Below are positions 9,010 through 16,733 of a stretch of DNA of 34,574 bases, piece after piece (the stretch's first letter is position 1; each line of letters opens with the position of its first letter). The position numbers were made by a program, and so were the translations under genes. The DNA lies in contig NZ_JAUXXP010000002.1 in assembly GCF_030684895.1 (NCBI RefSeq), positions 1 to 34,574 on the forward strand. The letters are read 5' to 3'. The notes beneath the pieces were generated by a model that had not been told where the DNA came from, ran no database searches, and was given only the letters and a program-made list of their open reading frames with translations. The DNA is from Pseudomonas sp. Its GTDB lineage: Bacteria > Pseudomonadota > Gammaproteobacteria > Pseudomonadales > Pseudomonadaceae.

Positions 9010-9543
9010 CTAGCGTACGTTCACTTTGCCGACCATTCCCGATTGATAATGGCCTGGGATGTTGCAGGCGAACTCAAGCCCTGTTGCTTTGGTAAAGGTC
9101 CATACCAGTTCTTCAGTGGCCCCCGGTTCGATCAAGACGCTGTTTGGATCGTCGTGTTTCATGCCGACCATCTTCATCCCGCCCATGGCATGATCCATCT
9201 TGCTCATGTCTTGTGCTCCCGTTGGAGAAAGCGTGCCGTTCTGAAACATTGCGGCCATTTCTTTTTGATGGGCGGCATGTGCTGCTGCCATGCCCAAGTT
9301 GAACTCGTGCAGCAGCGATCCCTCATTCTTGAGTACGAAGCGGACGGTTTCTCCTGCTTTGATATCAATACTCTTAGGCTCGAAAAAAATATCGCCCATC
9401 CTGATTTCGATGGTTTGATCCGCTTTTGTGGAGCCCCCAGGCTGACCGATATCGCTTTTACTATGGCTCGGGCTAGCCATAGCTATAGAGGCGGAAAGAA
9501 TCAGGGTTGTGGTAATAAACAAAGAAGCGAGTTTGGTTTTCAT
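9010..9543 (-). CDS. Periplasmic cupredoxin with Met/His-rich loop
   Basis: A 177-residue protein. Starting at 9543 (GAGGTT in front) gives a clear signal peptide (MKTKLASLFITTTLILSASI, cut near AMA). The cupredoxin domain shows all type-1 copper ligands: His in LHEFN, then Cys, His and Met in FACNIPGHYQSGM. Between them lies an insert rich in Met and His (MSKMDHAMGGMKMVGMKH) that can bind extra Cu(I). The probable role is periplasmic copper binding or electron transfer in copper defence. P. aeruginosa has a cupredoxin gene (PA2807) beside ptrA-copRS, a similar context. A paralogue follows at 9693-10247. Confidence 0.88.
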   Translation of the reverse strand: MKTKLASLFITTTLILSASIAMASPSHSKSDIGQPGGSTKADQTIEIRMGDIFFEPKSIDIKAGETVRFVLKNEGSLLHEFNLGMAAAHAAHQKEMAAMFQNGTLSPTGAQDMSKMDHAMGGMKMVGMKHDDPNSVLIEPGATEELVWTFTKATGLEFACNIPGHYQSGMVGKVNVR

Positions 9544-9647
9544 AATGAACCTCAGGAACAGCGTTTTTTGGGGTGTCACCAATGCCGGCTAACTAGGCTG
9601 AGCTATCGACTGGCTTTCGCGAAAAATACATATCTGAAGGACGCACT

Positions 9648-9681
9648 AAAATCAGGTGCGGCCCGGCATTTGCCGGGGCAC
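9648..9681 (-). terminator. Rho-independent terminator after the second cupredoxin
   Basis: Reading on the minus strand, GTGC plus CCCGGC, loop AAAT, GCCGGG, then GCAC, followed by CTGATTTT. The stem spans 9656-9681 on the plus strand. It begins 11 bases past the stop of the 9693-10247 gene, so the two cupredoxins are probably separate transcripts. Confidence 0.6.
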
Positions 9682-9692
9682 CGGTTGTTGAT

Positions 9693-10247
9693 TCAACGCA
9701 TTACGAACTCACCGACCATCCCTGCCTGATAATGTCCAGGGAGAGTGCAGGCGAAGTTGAGGTTGGCCGTGTCGTGGAAGGTCCAGACAAATTCCTTGGT
9801 AGTTCCGGGCTCAACAAGGACGGCGTTGGGATCATCATGTATCGCTTCAACGACTTCAGGAATGCCCGGTGGATTGGAGTCCCCTAAGCCTGATCGTTCA
9901 CGCCAGACGACAGACTTTGCCTTGCCCGTTGGCGTCAGCGTGCCTTCTTTAAATAAGAGGGCCATTTTGCGTTGATGTTCCAGTTGCGATACGGCTTTAC
10001 CGATATTGAATTCGTGCATCAGCGCCCCTTCGTTCTTCAACACGAAGCGGACAGTTTCGCCAGGCTTCACATCGATAGATTTCTGGCCGTAGCTGATGTC
10101 ATCCATCTTGATAAAGACGGTACGCGTAGTGGGAGTCGCTTGGGTCTGCTGGCCAATGCTGGGTTCACTGGAGGTTTGCGCTGAGGCTTGAGCTACAGCT
10201 GAGAAGAGAAGTGCTGTGACCAACAGTTGTGGACGTGAACGTTTCAT
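9693..10247 (-). CDS. Periplasmic cupredoxin, paralogue with altered loop
   Basis: A 184-residue protein with a signal peptide (MKRSRPQLLVTALLFSAVAQ, cut near ASA) and a cupredoxin fold. Copper ligands are visible: His in MHEFN, then Cys, His and Met in FACTLPGHYQAGM. It clearly shares ancestry with its downstream neighbour. However, the Met/His-rich insert is replaced by a segment with Trp, Pro and Glu but no Met (…VVWRERSGLGDSNPPGIPEV…). It may therefore differ in metal load or partner. A ribosome binding site (GAGGT) supports the start. A terminator follows. Confidence 0.86.
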   Translation of the reverse strand: MKRSRPQLLVTALLFSAVAQASAQTSSEPSIGQQTQATPTTRTVFIKMDDISYGQKSIDVKPGETVRFVLKNEGALMHEFNIGKAVSQLEHQRKMALLFKEGTLTPTGKAKSVVWRERSGLGDSNPPGIPEVVEAIHDDPNAVLVEPGTTKEFVWTFHDTANLNFACTLPGHYQAGMVGEFVMR

Positions 10248-10334
10248 GATGAGACCTCACTGAGGTGGTTGGAAATCTCATGCTATTCCCCGCATCCTGC
10301 CGGGGGGCTTACCCCAAAACTACAAATTAGTCAG

Positions 10335-10365
10335 CTTGAAAAATGCGGCACCGTGAAGGTGCCGC
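10335..10365 (-). terminator. Strong rho-independent terminator after the PtrA-like gene
   Basis: On the minus strand, GCGGCACC, loop TTCAC, GGTGCCGC is followed by ATTTTTC. This is a perfect 8-bp GC-rich stem (10345-10365) with a T-run. It lies 43 bases after the stop of the gene at 10409 and isolates that gene from the cupredoxin downstream. Confidence 0.85.
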
Positions 10366-10408
10366 TAGGCCAAAGGAGCAATCATGAAGGCCTTGAAGAT
10401 GGGAATTC

Positions 10409-10768
10409 TTAAGGGTGGCACTCTTTATCAGCCATCATCAGCTTGTGCTCACGCATCATTTGCCCGAGGACGTCATCAACCAATTTGTCGTGCCGCTCCA
10501 TCCATGCGAGATGTTCTTCCGTAGACATGCCGGGAGCTGGATGCTCGCTGTGCAGCTGGCTCATCATTTCGTCGAGCATCTTCATGTGCTCCTTCATGTG
10601 CACATGGCGCTCGCTGGCGGGAGCCTTTTCCGCCTGAATCAGTACCGCTTCGGCTTTGTCGCGCATGTTCTCGATACGCTCGAAGATACGGTCGCTCCCT
10701 CCCTCTGCCAGAACAGCTGAAGAAAGCAGGAGCGAACCAGCCAGAAATAAGGGTTTAAGCAGTTTCAT
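10409..10768 (-). CDS. PtrA-like periplasmic copper-induced protein, His/Met-rich extension
   Basis: A 119-residue protein. The signal peptide (MKLLKPLFLAGSLLLSSAVL) ends at AEGGSDRIFERIE, which resembles the N-terminal domain of PtrA, a small copper-induced protein next to copRS in P. aeruginosa. PtrA there is much shorter; here about 70 more residues follow. They are helical and rich in His and Met (HVHMKEHMKML, HLAWMERHDKL, MMREHKLMM) and end in CHP, much like the silver/copper sponge proteins SilE and PcoE in composition. It probably buffers periplasmic copper. GAGGAG in front supports the start. It is divergent from copRS with a cop box between them, so control by CopR is likely. Confidence 0.75.
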   Translation of the reverse strand: MKLLKPLFLAGSLLLSSAVLAEGGSDRIFERIENMRDKAEAVLIQAEKAPASERHVHMKEHMKMLDEMMSQLHSEHPAPGMSTEEHLAWMERHDKLVDDVLGQMMREHKLMMADKECHP

Positions 10769-10895
10769 AGGGCAGTCTCCTCAGTTGACGCTGTGACTGG
10801 GCACCTCTGGTTTGTTATTCATTCGAGGGCCAAGAGCACAACCTAGTGCTCATGCCTGCACCCTAGACAAGGTTCCCTGACAGAGAGCTGAGGCT

Positions 10896-10917
10896 AAGAT
10901 TACATTTGCGTAAGCTT
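10896..10917. promoter_or_regulatory. Cop box (CopR binding site) between ptrA-like gene and copR
   Basis: The stretch AAGATTACATTTGCGTAAGC and the two following bases form an imperfect dyad (AAG-TTAC…GTAA-CTT). It resembles the ATTACA-type box bound by CopR/CusR regulators. It lies 61 bases before copR and 128 bases before the divergent gene, so it could serve both promoters. Confidence 0.65.
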
Positions 10918-10977
10918 CTGGTTGGGAGGGGGATTTGACTGCACACTCAGGCCACTCAAAACTTGGGAACAGCCCGC

Positions 10978-11661
10978 ATGAAACTTCTGGTCGCTGAAGA
11001 CGAGCCCAAAACAGGCACTTATCTGCAACAGGGTCTCACTGAGGCTGGATTCAACGTCGACCGCGTTATGACGGGAACGGATGCGCTTCAGCATGCACTG
11101 AGCGAAGTCTATGACCTGCTGATTTTGGACGTAATGATGCCGGGTCTGGATGGCTGGGAAGTGCTGCGGATGATTCGGGCGGCAGGGAAAAATGTTCCGG
11201 TGCTATTTCTGACGGCACGTGACGGTGTTGAGGATCGTGTGAAAGGCCTAGAGCTGGGGGCGGACGATTACCTAGTCAAGCCATTCGCTTTCTCTGAGTT
11301 GTTAGCCCGCGTCAGGACATTGCTCCGCCGCGGCAATAGTTCGCCCACGCAGACCACCATGAGAATAGCCGACCTTGAAGTTGATCTGCTGAAGCGGCGT
11401 GCCGTACGCTGTGGCAAGCGAATTGACCTGACCGCGAAGGAGTTCGCGTTGCTCGAACTACTGCTGCGTCGGCGCGGCGAAGTCCTTCCGAAATCGTTGA
11501 TCGCTTCCCAGGTATGGGACATGAATTTCGACAGCGATACCAATGTTATCGAAGTAGCTGTCCGGCGCTTGCGGGCGAAAATTGACGATGAATTCGAGCT
11601 GAAACTGATTCATACCGCCCGCGGCATGGGTTACATGCTTGATGCTCCGGAGTCGGAATGA
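10978..11661 (+). CDS. copR: Copper response regulator CopR (OmpR family)
   Basis: A 227-residue protein. The receiver domain has the acidic pair (E8, D9), phospho-acceptor D51 (LILDVMMPG) and the Lys of VKPF. A C-terminal winged helix carries [14 protein letters not shown] and RGMGYML. It activates copper-resistance genes when phosphorylated by CopS. The ATG at 10978 is chosen because the protein then begins MKLLVAEDE, the usual start. A TTG 15 bases upstream would add five unlikely residues. The stop overlaps the copS start by 4 bases (ATGA). The divergent PtrA-like gene and the cop box identify it as CopR rather than another OmpR-type regulator. Confidence 0.92.
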   Translation: MKLLVAEDEPKTGTYLQQGLTEAGFNVDRVMTGTDALQHALSEVYDLLILDVMMPGLDGWEVLRMIRAAGKNVPVLFLTARDGVEDRVKGLELGADDYLVKPFAFSELLARVRTLLRRGNSSPTQTTMRIADLEVDLLKRRAVRCGKRIDLTAKEFALLELLLRRRGEVLPKSLIASQVWDMNFDSDTNVIEVAVRRLRAKIDDEFELKLIHTARGMGYMLDAPESE

Positions 11662-13037
11662 AGCACCTGTCACTGACTGCGCGCATGAGCTTGATGTTCA
11701 TGCTTGCGGTGATTGCAGTCCTCACAGTTGCAGGCCTGAGCTTTAATGAGCTCAGTCGACATCACTTCATGATGCTCGACCAGCAGACACTGGATGAGAA
11801 GCTCGAATCAACTCAGCAGATTCTGAGTAATACACGGAGCCATGCAGACCTTGAAGGAGTGCTGCCCCAGCTGAAAGCGCTATTAGGGGCTCACCACGAT
11901 CTGGCGGCAGTCATCCTTGCAAACGACGGCACTGTACTTTTTGCCGAGCCACAAGCGTTCAAAGTTCCCGAAAAGTACCGCCTCAGCCCTGATCACGGTA
12001 TGTGGGAGTGGGAGGAGAGCGGGCACATGTACAGGGGGATGACTGCGCAGGTTTCGACCCCTGATCAGCCCGCGTTCCTAACGGCCTTATTGATCCTTGA
12101 TGTGACCAATCATGTGCATTTCTTTGAAACGCTGCAGCGATGGTTCTGGATTGGCTTGGTGATTAGCGCACTGGTCAGCGCTGCGTTGGGCTGGATTGTA
12201 GCGCGTAGTGGATTGAGACCCCTGCGACAGGTGACCTTCGTTGCTACGTCAATGTCGGCGAGGTCATTGAAAGAGCGTATCCCACTGGAGCCCGTCCCTC
12301 TTGAGCTTCAGCAGTTGGTTACTTCGTTTAATGCGATGCTTGCCAGGCTCGATGACGCCTTTGTTCGACTCTCAAATTTCTCTGCCGATATCGCTCATGA
12401 GTTACGCACACCTCTCAGCAACCTGATGACGCACACCGAGGTGGTACTCACCCAGAAACGCAACCTCGAAGCCTATGAGGAGAACCTCTACTCGAATTTA
12501 GAAGATCTGAAACGCATGTCGCGCATGATCGATGACATGCTGTTCCTGGCTAAATCGGACAACGGCTTGATCATTCCCGAGCAGACGCGCATTGAGTTCA
12601 GCGAGGTAGTCACCAAGCTGTTTGAGTACTACCACCTAATAGCTGATGAGCATGGCATCCAGCTGGTTGTGACTGGTTCAGGCAGCGTGCTGGGTGACAA
12701 GCTGATGCTGGATCGGGCGATCTCGAATCTGTTGTCGAATGCACTGCGCTATACACCTGCCGGGAAGACGATCTCGGTAACGATCAAGTCGACCGCTAGT
12801 GCTGTCACGCTCATCGTCGAGAACCCAGGCGAAACCATCAAGCCGGAGCACCTGGATAAACTGTTCGATCGTTTCTATCGAGTAGACCCGGCTCGCCGTG
12901 AAGGCAGTCCGAGCAATGCCGGGCTTGGCTTGGCCATTACTCGATCAATTGTTGAGTCCCACAAAGGAAAGATCTGGTGCACCTCCGGCAATGGCATCAC
13001 CGCCTTCCACTTGGAATTTCCCCAGCAACCATCATAG
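11658..13037 (+). CDS. copS: Copper sensor histidine kinase CopS
   Basis: A 459-residue inner-membrane kinase with two transmembrane segments (about 9-28 and 161-182). Between them is a periplasmic sensor region with His and Met residues ([21 protein letters not shown]). A HAMP linker follows, then the phospho-acceptor H247 ([12 protein letters not shown]), an N box ([11 protein letters not shown]) and a G box ([11 protein letters not shown]). It senses periplasmic copper and phosphorylates CopR. Its start overlaps the copR stop by 4 bases, so the two are translated together. All catalytic motifs are intact. Confidence 0.93.
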   Translation: MKHLSLTARMSLMFMLAVIAVLTVAGLSFNELSRHHFMMLDQQTLDEKLESTQQILSNTRSHADLEGVLPQLKALLGAHHDLAAVILANDGTVLFAEPQAFKVPEKYRLSPDHGMWEWEESGHMYRGMTAQVSTPDQPAFLTALLILDVTNHVHFFETLQRWFWIGLVISALVSAALGWIVARSGLRPLRQVTFVATSMSARSLKERIPLEPVPLELQQLVTSFNAMLARLDDAFVRLSNFSADIAHELRTPLSNLMTHTEVVLTQKRNLEAYEENLYSNLEDLKRMSRMIDDMLFLAKSDNGLIIPEQTRIEFSEVVTKLFEYYHLIADEHGIQLVVTGSGSVLGDKLMLDRAISNLLSNALRYTPAGKTISVTIKSTASAVTLIVENPGETIKPEHLDKLFDRFYRVDPARREGSPSNAGLGLAITRSIVESHKGKIWCTSGNGITAFHLEFPQQPS

Positions 13038-13044
13038 GGGCGTC

Positions 13045-13242
13045 ATGACCAAAGACGAGTTAAGAGCCGAGCTTGAGCGACAAGCACAAAGCTTTGTCGC
13101 TACCGCGGGCGGTGAAATTGTGTTGTACGCCGCGCAGCGCAAGCCTGATCGCCAGCCATGGCGCAAGAAGCCGAGCCTGCTTGATGAGGCTTTTCAGGCC
13201 GAAATCCGCAAAATCGAACATCAGCACGACACAAAGGCCTGA
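13045..13242 (+). CDS. 65-residue hypothetical protein of the copRS operon
   Basis: This starts 7 bases after the copS stop with AGGGG in front and ends 10 bases before the AraC-type gene. The protein is highly charged with no membrane segment: an N-terminal helix (MTKDELRAELERQAQSF) and a Lys/Arg-rich centre. I do not recognise a family. The tight spacing on both sides makes it a member of the copRS transcript. Confidence 0.65.
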   Translation: MTKDELRAELERQAQSFVATAGGEIVLYAAQRKPDRQPWRKKPSLLDEAFQAEIRKIEHQHDTKA

Positions 13243-13252
13243 GGCGCTTTGA

Positions 13253-13987
13253 ATGGCCATTCCCGAGGGTGTCTGCTGGCGTGGAAAAGCCTGGGTATCG
13301 CCAGGGCTGGGGATCTTCTTGGGGCACGCCGGCAGCCATGACCTGCATCGACATATGGCGCACCAAGTGACCATTGGCCTTAGCGGTCAAGTGACGGTGC
13401 GTGGTCCGTGTCAGGCGCTTACTGCTCAGTCCATCTGCATACAGGCCGGCACGCTGCATCAGATTGAGGGCGCTGAAGTGCTTTCGATATACCTTGATGC
13501 GCTATCGGAAGAGGCCCGTGCTATGAGCTGTATATCGGCCGCCCAGTTGGTCTCGATCTCTGTCGGCAATACGTTTGCCATCGAGCAGCTACTTGAAACG
13601 CCGGAGGTATCTGCTCATCTAGTTCGTGAGGAGGTTAGGCGACTGCTGGGCCTGAAAACTCCGCAGGCCGCGGATCTGCGTATGCGGGCAATACTTCAGG
13701 CGCTGGAGGAGCGACACGATGATCGGGCGCGATTGGCCGAGCTTGTGCATCTGTCGCCCACCCGGTTTTCTCACTGGTTCGTTGAGCAAACGGGCCTTCC
13801 GCTGCGTAGCTATCGCAAATGGAGTCGGCTGGTTGTAGCGCTACGGTTCGTGTCTATTGGCCATAACCTGACAGCCGCCGCCCATGCTGCTGGATTTGCC
13901 GACGCCGCCCATTTTTCACGCTCTTTTAGAGCGTTGTTCGGGCTCGATCCCTCTTCCGCACTCGGGCACGTGAAACTAACAAGCTGA
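13253..13987 (+). CDS. AraC-family transcriptional regulator with cupin-like N-terminus
   Basis: A 244-residue protein. Residues 1-75 look like a small cupin-type sensing domain (HDLHRHMAHQVTIGLSG). The C-terminal 100 residues contain two helix-turn-helix units of the AraC type (LAELVHLSPTRFSHWF and TAAAHAAGFADAAHFSRSF), the second with the typical GFADAAHFSRSFR signature. GAGG 8 bases before the ATG supports the start. It is in line with copRS and ends 129 bases before the hydroxylase gene, its most likely target. The ligand is unknown. Confidence 0.85.
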   Translation: MAIPEGVCWRGKAWVSPGLGIFLGHAGSHDLHRHMAHQVTIGLSGQVTVRGPCQALTAQSICIQAGTLHQIEGAEVLSIYLDALSEEARAMSCISAAQLVSISVGNTFAIEQLLETPEVSAHLVREEVRRLLGLKTPQAADLRMRAILQALEERHDDRARLAELVHLSPTRFSHWFVEQTGLPLRSYRKWSRLVVALRFVSIGHNLTAAAHAAGFADAAHFSRSFRALFGLDPSSALGHVKLTS

Positions 13988-14116
13988 TATTTACTTCAAC
14001 TGAGATGCTTCCGCCGATGCGTTTAGCGTATCTGCAGCCCAAGTGATCAGCTCCTTCGTTCAAGCGTATAGCGGCCGGACAGTTCAGAGTGAAACCTACT
14101 GCATGGAGGATTCGCG

Positions 14117-14974
14117 ATGGGCAGCACTTCGAGGTTTTTACTTCGCTGGTTTAGTTATCCAGCCATTTTCGGTGGCGTATCGGCCGGTATGGTCTGGCTG
14201 CTCTATCAAGGCATTCCGTACTGGCCGAGTACAGCCATATTAGCGGCCTTGGGAGTCGGCTGCGTAGCTGGCTTAGAACGTTATCAGCCGTTTCGGCAGG
14301 ACTGGCTCGACGACCATGACGATACCCTGACGGATCTGATTCACCTTGTAGTGAATTTGTCGGTCATCCAGTTCACTGCCACCGTACTATCGCGCTTGGG
14401 GGACCTGGTGCCTGCTGAACTGAGCGGGTTCCCCACTGAGCTGCCTCTTTGGTTACAACTACTCATTGTTGCAGCCATCTTGGACCTGAGTTTGTATGCC
14501 ATGCACCGACTCAGTCACCACATCCCTTGGCTGTGGTATTTACACGAGCCTCACCACAGTGCGGAGCGGCTCTATTGGATGAACGGGGAGCGTCGGCATC
14601 CTCTTCATGCCGCGATCATGGCCGGCCCCGGATTGCTCATACTTTTCGCGATGGGCACTCCATCAGAATTGGTAGCAAGTTGGTTCGGGATACTGACAGT
14701 GCACTTGGCTTTCCAGCATTCCAATGTGGACTACTCGCTAGGATGGTTGCGGCGCATTATCGGCGTAGCTGAAACACATCGTTGGCATCACAAGCGCGAT
14801 TTCGAGGATGCCCAGGTCAATTTCGGTGAATTCCTGCTGGTGTGGGATCTGCTCTTCAAAACCTTCTACGACAGCGCTAATCAATCAGGTAGTAATGATG
14901 TCGGCCTGCGTGATCGGCGTTACCCAACCGGATATATAGATCAGTTGGCCGAACCATTCAGGAATAAAGTTTAG
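14117..14974 (+). CDS. Fatty-acid hydroxylase/sterol desaturase superfamily membrane protein
   Basis: A 285-residue membrane protein with four to five hydrophobic segments. It has the His-box pattern of di-iron membrane oxygenases: HRLSHH (about 131-136), HEPHH (about 143-147) and HRWHH near residue 220. These boxes bind two irons and hydroxylate or desaturate lipids. The substrate cannot be told from the sequence. GGAGG in front fixes the start. It stands alone downstream of an AraC regulator, which may control it. A role in membrane adaptation within a metal-stress cluster is inference. Confidence 0.85.
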   Translation: MGSTSRFLLRWFSYPAIFGGVSAGMVWLLYQGIPYWPSTAILAALGVGCVAGLERYQPFRQDWLDDHDDTLTDLIHLVVNLSVIQFTATVLSRLGDLVPAELSGFPTELPLWLQLLIVAAILDLSLYAMHRLSHHIPWLWYLHEPHHSAERLYWMNGERRHPLHAAIMAGPGLLILFAMGTPSELVASWFGILTVHLAFQHSNVDYSLGWLRRIIGVAETHRWHHKRDFEDAQVNFGEFLLVWDLLFKTFYDSANQSGSNDVGLRDRRYPTGYIDQLAEPFRNKV

Positions 14975-15041
14975 AGTTTTTCGTGAAAAGAATAGAGGTG
15001 ATCATTCAAGGGAGTAATCGTGAGCCGCAGTCATAGTTTTG

Positions 15042-15248
15042 TTAATGATAAATTCCATAGCGCATACGATCTAATAGAGTTTTAACTTCCTCTGCACTAT
15101 TTTGGTCGAAAATGAGGTCGATCGGACGATAGCCATTTAGACCTAAAGCCGGCCCATTCATCCATGCAACGGCAATTTCACTACTGCCAAGAACCTCTGT
15201 GGCTAGTGCAAGCAGTTCTGTGTATTGCGGATCACTGTAGTCAAACAT
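15042..15248 (-). CDS. Short DUF2384 (MbcA/ParS/Xre toxin-binding domain) protein
   Basis: A 68-residue protein that fits the C-terminal toxin-binding domain of MbcA/ParS/Xre antitoxins: ALATEVLGS…AVAWMNGPALGLNGYRPIDLI, then a C-terminal YGIYH. Full antitoxins of this family carry an N-terminal helix-turn-helix, which is missing here. No RES-type toxin follows. It may be a remnant or a stand-alone immunity-like protein. AAGG lies upstream of the ATG. Confidence 0.7.
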   Translation of the reverse strand: MFDYSDPQYTELLALATEVLGSSEIAVAWMNGPALGLNGYRPIDLIFDQNSAEEVKTLLDRMRYGIYH

Positions 15249-15330
15249 AGATAGCCTTAGTTCAAATTGCAGTTTTTAGACGAACATATTGCGGGATGGA
15301 AATAGCCTGCCTAGCCCCCATCGCTATTGC

Positions 15331-15573
15331 TTAAAGAGGCATATCAGGTAAAAGGCGCTGGGTCGGATCTCCGTCACTGAGGCTGTCAGCCCAATCTTGG
15401 ACAGCTTGGTGATTGGTCACCCTGCTGGCATCTACATCGGCCAGTGCATCATGAGTCATGAAATGGTGGTCTTGCTCTTGATCAGTCCACGCGGTAAGGG
15501 CTTGCTCCTTGAGCGACTCGTTGGAGTATGAGGTGTGAACCTTTGTGCTTCGGGATTTGATGGGGCGAGCCAT
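15331..15573 (-). CDS. 80-residue hypothetical protein, antitoxin-like
   Basis: A basic N-terminus (MARPIKSRSTKVHTS) is followed by an acidic helical part ending DALADVDASRVTNHQAVQDWADSL. The latter segment resembles the C-terminal part of small CopG/RelB-type antitoxins, where such an ALADVD…H-AV-W pattern is common. No toxin gene is adjacent. A perfect dyad (15575-15587) abuts the start codon and would suit autoregulation. There is no strong ribosome binding site. The family is not certain. Confidence 0.5.
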   Translation of the reverse strand: MARPIKSRSTKVHTSYSNESLKEQALTAWTDQEQDHHFMTHDALADVDASRVTNHQAVQDWADSLSDGDPTQRLLPDMPL

Positions 15574-15574
15574 G

Positions 15575-15587
15575 ATGGGTTACCCAT
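15575..15587 (-). promoter_or_regulatory. Perfect dyad at the start of the 80-residue gene
   Basis: ATGGGT-T-ACCCAT is a perfect 6-1-6 inverted repeat one base upstream of the start codon at 15573. It would overlap the ribosome binding region, so a protein bound here, or an RNA hairpin, would block expression. Confidence 0.4.
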
Positions 15588-15809
15588 ATGGAGCAAAGAA
15601 CCGCAGGCTCTGGTTTAGAGAGCTTCGCTTTGATTTCATTATGGAGGGCGTCTGTGCTTCCGCCAAGCTTGCGACACCTGTCCTCAACCCGAATAACCCA
15701 GATAGAGTGCTGGAATAAAGCTGGCGCGCGAGCTGTGCTAGGACGATTCACTGGAACCGAAAAGCAAATTAAGCAGTCAGGAGAAAACGTCAGGCGTCGG
15801 CGGTATGAG
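15588..15809. other. Intergenic stretch without a supported gene
   Basis: Short open frames exist on both strands but none has a recognisable domain or ribosome binding site. Imperfect inverted elements (AAAG…GCTCT…AGAGAGC…CTTT, about 15594-15631) are visible near the left end. Confidence 0.35.
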
Positions 15810-16040
15810 TCAGGTGCATTGTAGCTCTGACATCTGAGGCAAAAGGCAGGAGGGTTCGCAGGCCAGCTCGCCTGCGATGCGATATAGCTTCTCGACGGTG
15901 ATGTTTACTTCGCCGCGCTCAATCCGACCCATATAGCTGCGATCGATACTGCAGGCCAGCGCCAGTACATCCTGAGACATGTGGCAAACCTTCCTTTGTG
16001 TTCGGATGCGTTCCCCTAACACTTTCGCCAATTTATCCAT
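15810..16040 (-). CDS. XRE-family (Cro/CI-type) repressor
   Basis: A 76-residue single-domain helix-turn-helix protein (SQDVLALACSIDRSYMGRIERG, about 23-44), typical of small Cro/CI-like repressors. AGGAATTGAG upstream supports the start at 16040. It is divergent from the winged-helix/helicase pair across a 102-base intergenic region. That region contains a near-palindrome overlapping the pair's -10 box, so it very likely controls both directions. Confidence 0.88.
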   Translation of the reverse strand: MDKLAKVLGERIRTQRKVCHMSQDVLALACSIDRSYMGRIERGEVNITVEKLYRIAGELACEPSCLLPQMSELQCT

Positions 16041-16078
16041 GACCGTCTCAATTCCTCTGAGGCGGCACTATCGTGCGT

Positions 16079-16110
16079 TTGCGGACGCTGGAGCCACGGA
16101 CTATAATCCG
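16079..16110 (+). promoter_or_regulatory. Promoter of the helicase pair with overlapping operator
   Basis: TTGCGG (16079-16084), a 17-base spacer and a perfect TATAAT (16102-16107) lie 35 bases before the start of the pair. CGGACTATAATCCG (16097-16110) is palindromic at 12 of 14 positions and covers the -10. It is a natural binding site for the divergent XRE repressor. Confidence 0.6.
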
Positions 16111-16142
16111 CATTTTTCCGCGTTAACTCTTCTGGTGCCTCA

Positions 16143-16733
16143 ATGAAATCGGCCTCGTTTATCTTCGACAGGCGTCTGTATGAGCTGCTTCAGGAAGAAG
16201 GGAACACAAGATTCACGACCCGTGAACTGCGTGATGCCTATGCCAAGCGCCTAGATGGCATGACTTTCCGTGTCGCCGATTTACGCCGTTATGTGTATGA
16301 GCAGATTCGACGATTACTGCGCATGGGCTGGCTTGTGCTAGATGAAGAGCGTCGTCCGCGTGGGCAGGTCTACCACCTAAAGCCGATTCCGGTACATCTG
16401 AAATTGCAGCTGATCGACAACGGGTTTGAGAGCAGCCTCAAGACTGCTTGTGAGCCCGAGCGGGAATCTGCAGCGCATGACATTGAGGCTGTCCCGCTCG
16501 AATCGTCAGCCATTGCAGATCAGCATTTGGAAGCGCTCCACAAAGAAATCCGCTTGGACTTCTTGTCTTCGATGGGTGAGGCGGAGCGGTTCAAACTGCT
16601 CCTAGAAGATATGCCGCATTTGCGGGACAAAGTTGAGGACGAGTACCTGGAGGCCAGAGATCGCAGTTCACGTCTGCTAGGGCATCTTCGCGCCATCGAA
16701 AAGACCCTCAAGACGCTTGCCTCTTCACGATGA
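16143..16733 (+). CDS. Winged-helix protein, partner of SF2 helicase (function unknown)
   Basis: A 196-residue protein of unknown family. Residues 10-80 look like a winged helix (FTTRELRDAYAKR…VYEQIRRLLRMGWLVLDEE…GQVYHL). The C-terminal 60 residues are helical and charged, with likely coiled-coil character (LRDKVEDEYLEARDRSSRLL). The stop overlaps the helicase start by 4 bases (ATGA), so the two are made together and probably form a complex. It could be the DNA-recognition subunit. No nuclease motif is visible. Confidence 0.7.
   Translation: MKSASFIFDRRLYELLQEEGNTRFTTRELRDAYAKRLDGMTFRVADLRRYVYEQIRRLLRMGWLVLDEERRPRGQVYHLKPIPVHLKLQLIDNGFESSLKTACEPERESAAHDIEAVPLESSAIADQHLEALHKEIRLDFLSSMGEAERFKLLLEDMPHLRDKVEDEYLEARDRSSRLLGHLRAIEKTLKTLASSR

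Noticed and set aside
15588..15824. 78-codon plus-strand frame near 15.6 kb
   Set aside because: No domain and no ribosome binding site, and it overlaps the XRE gene end.
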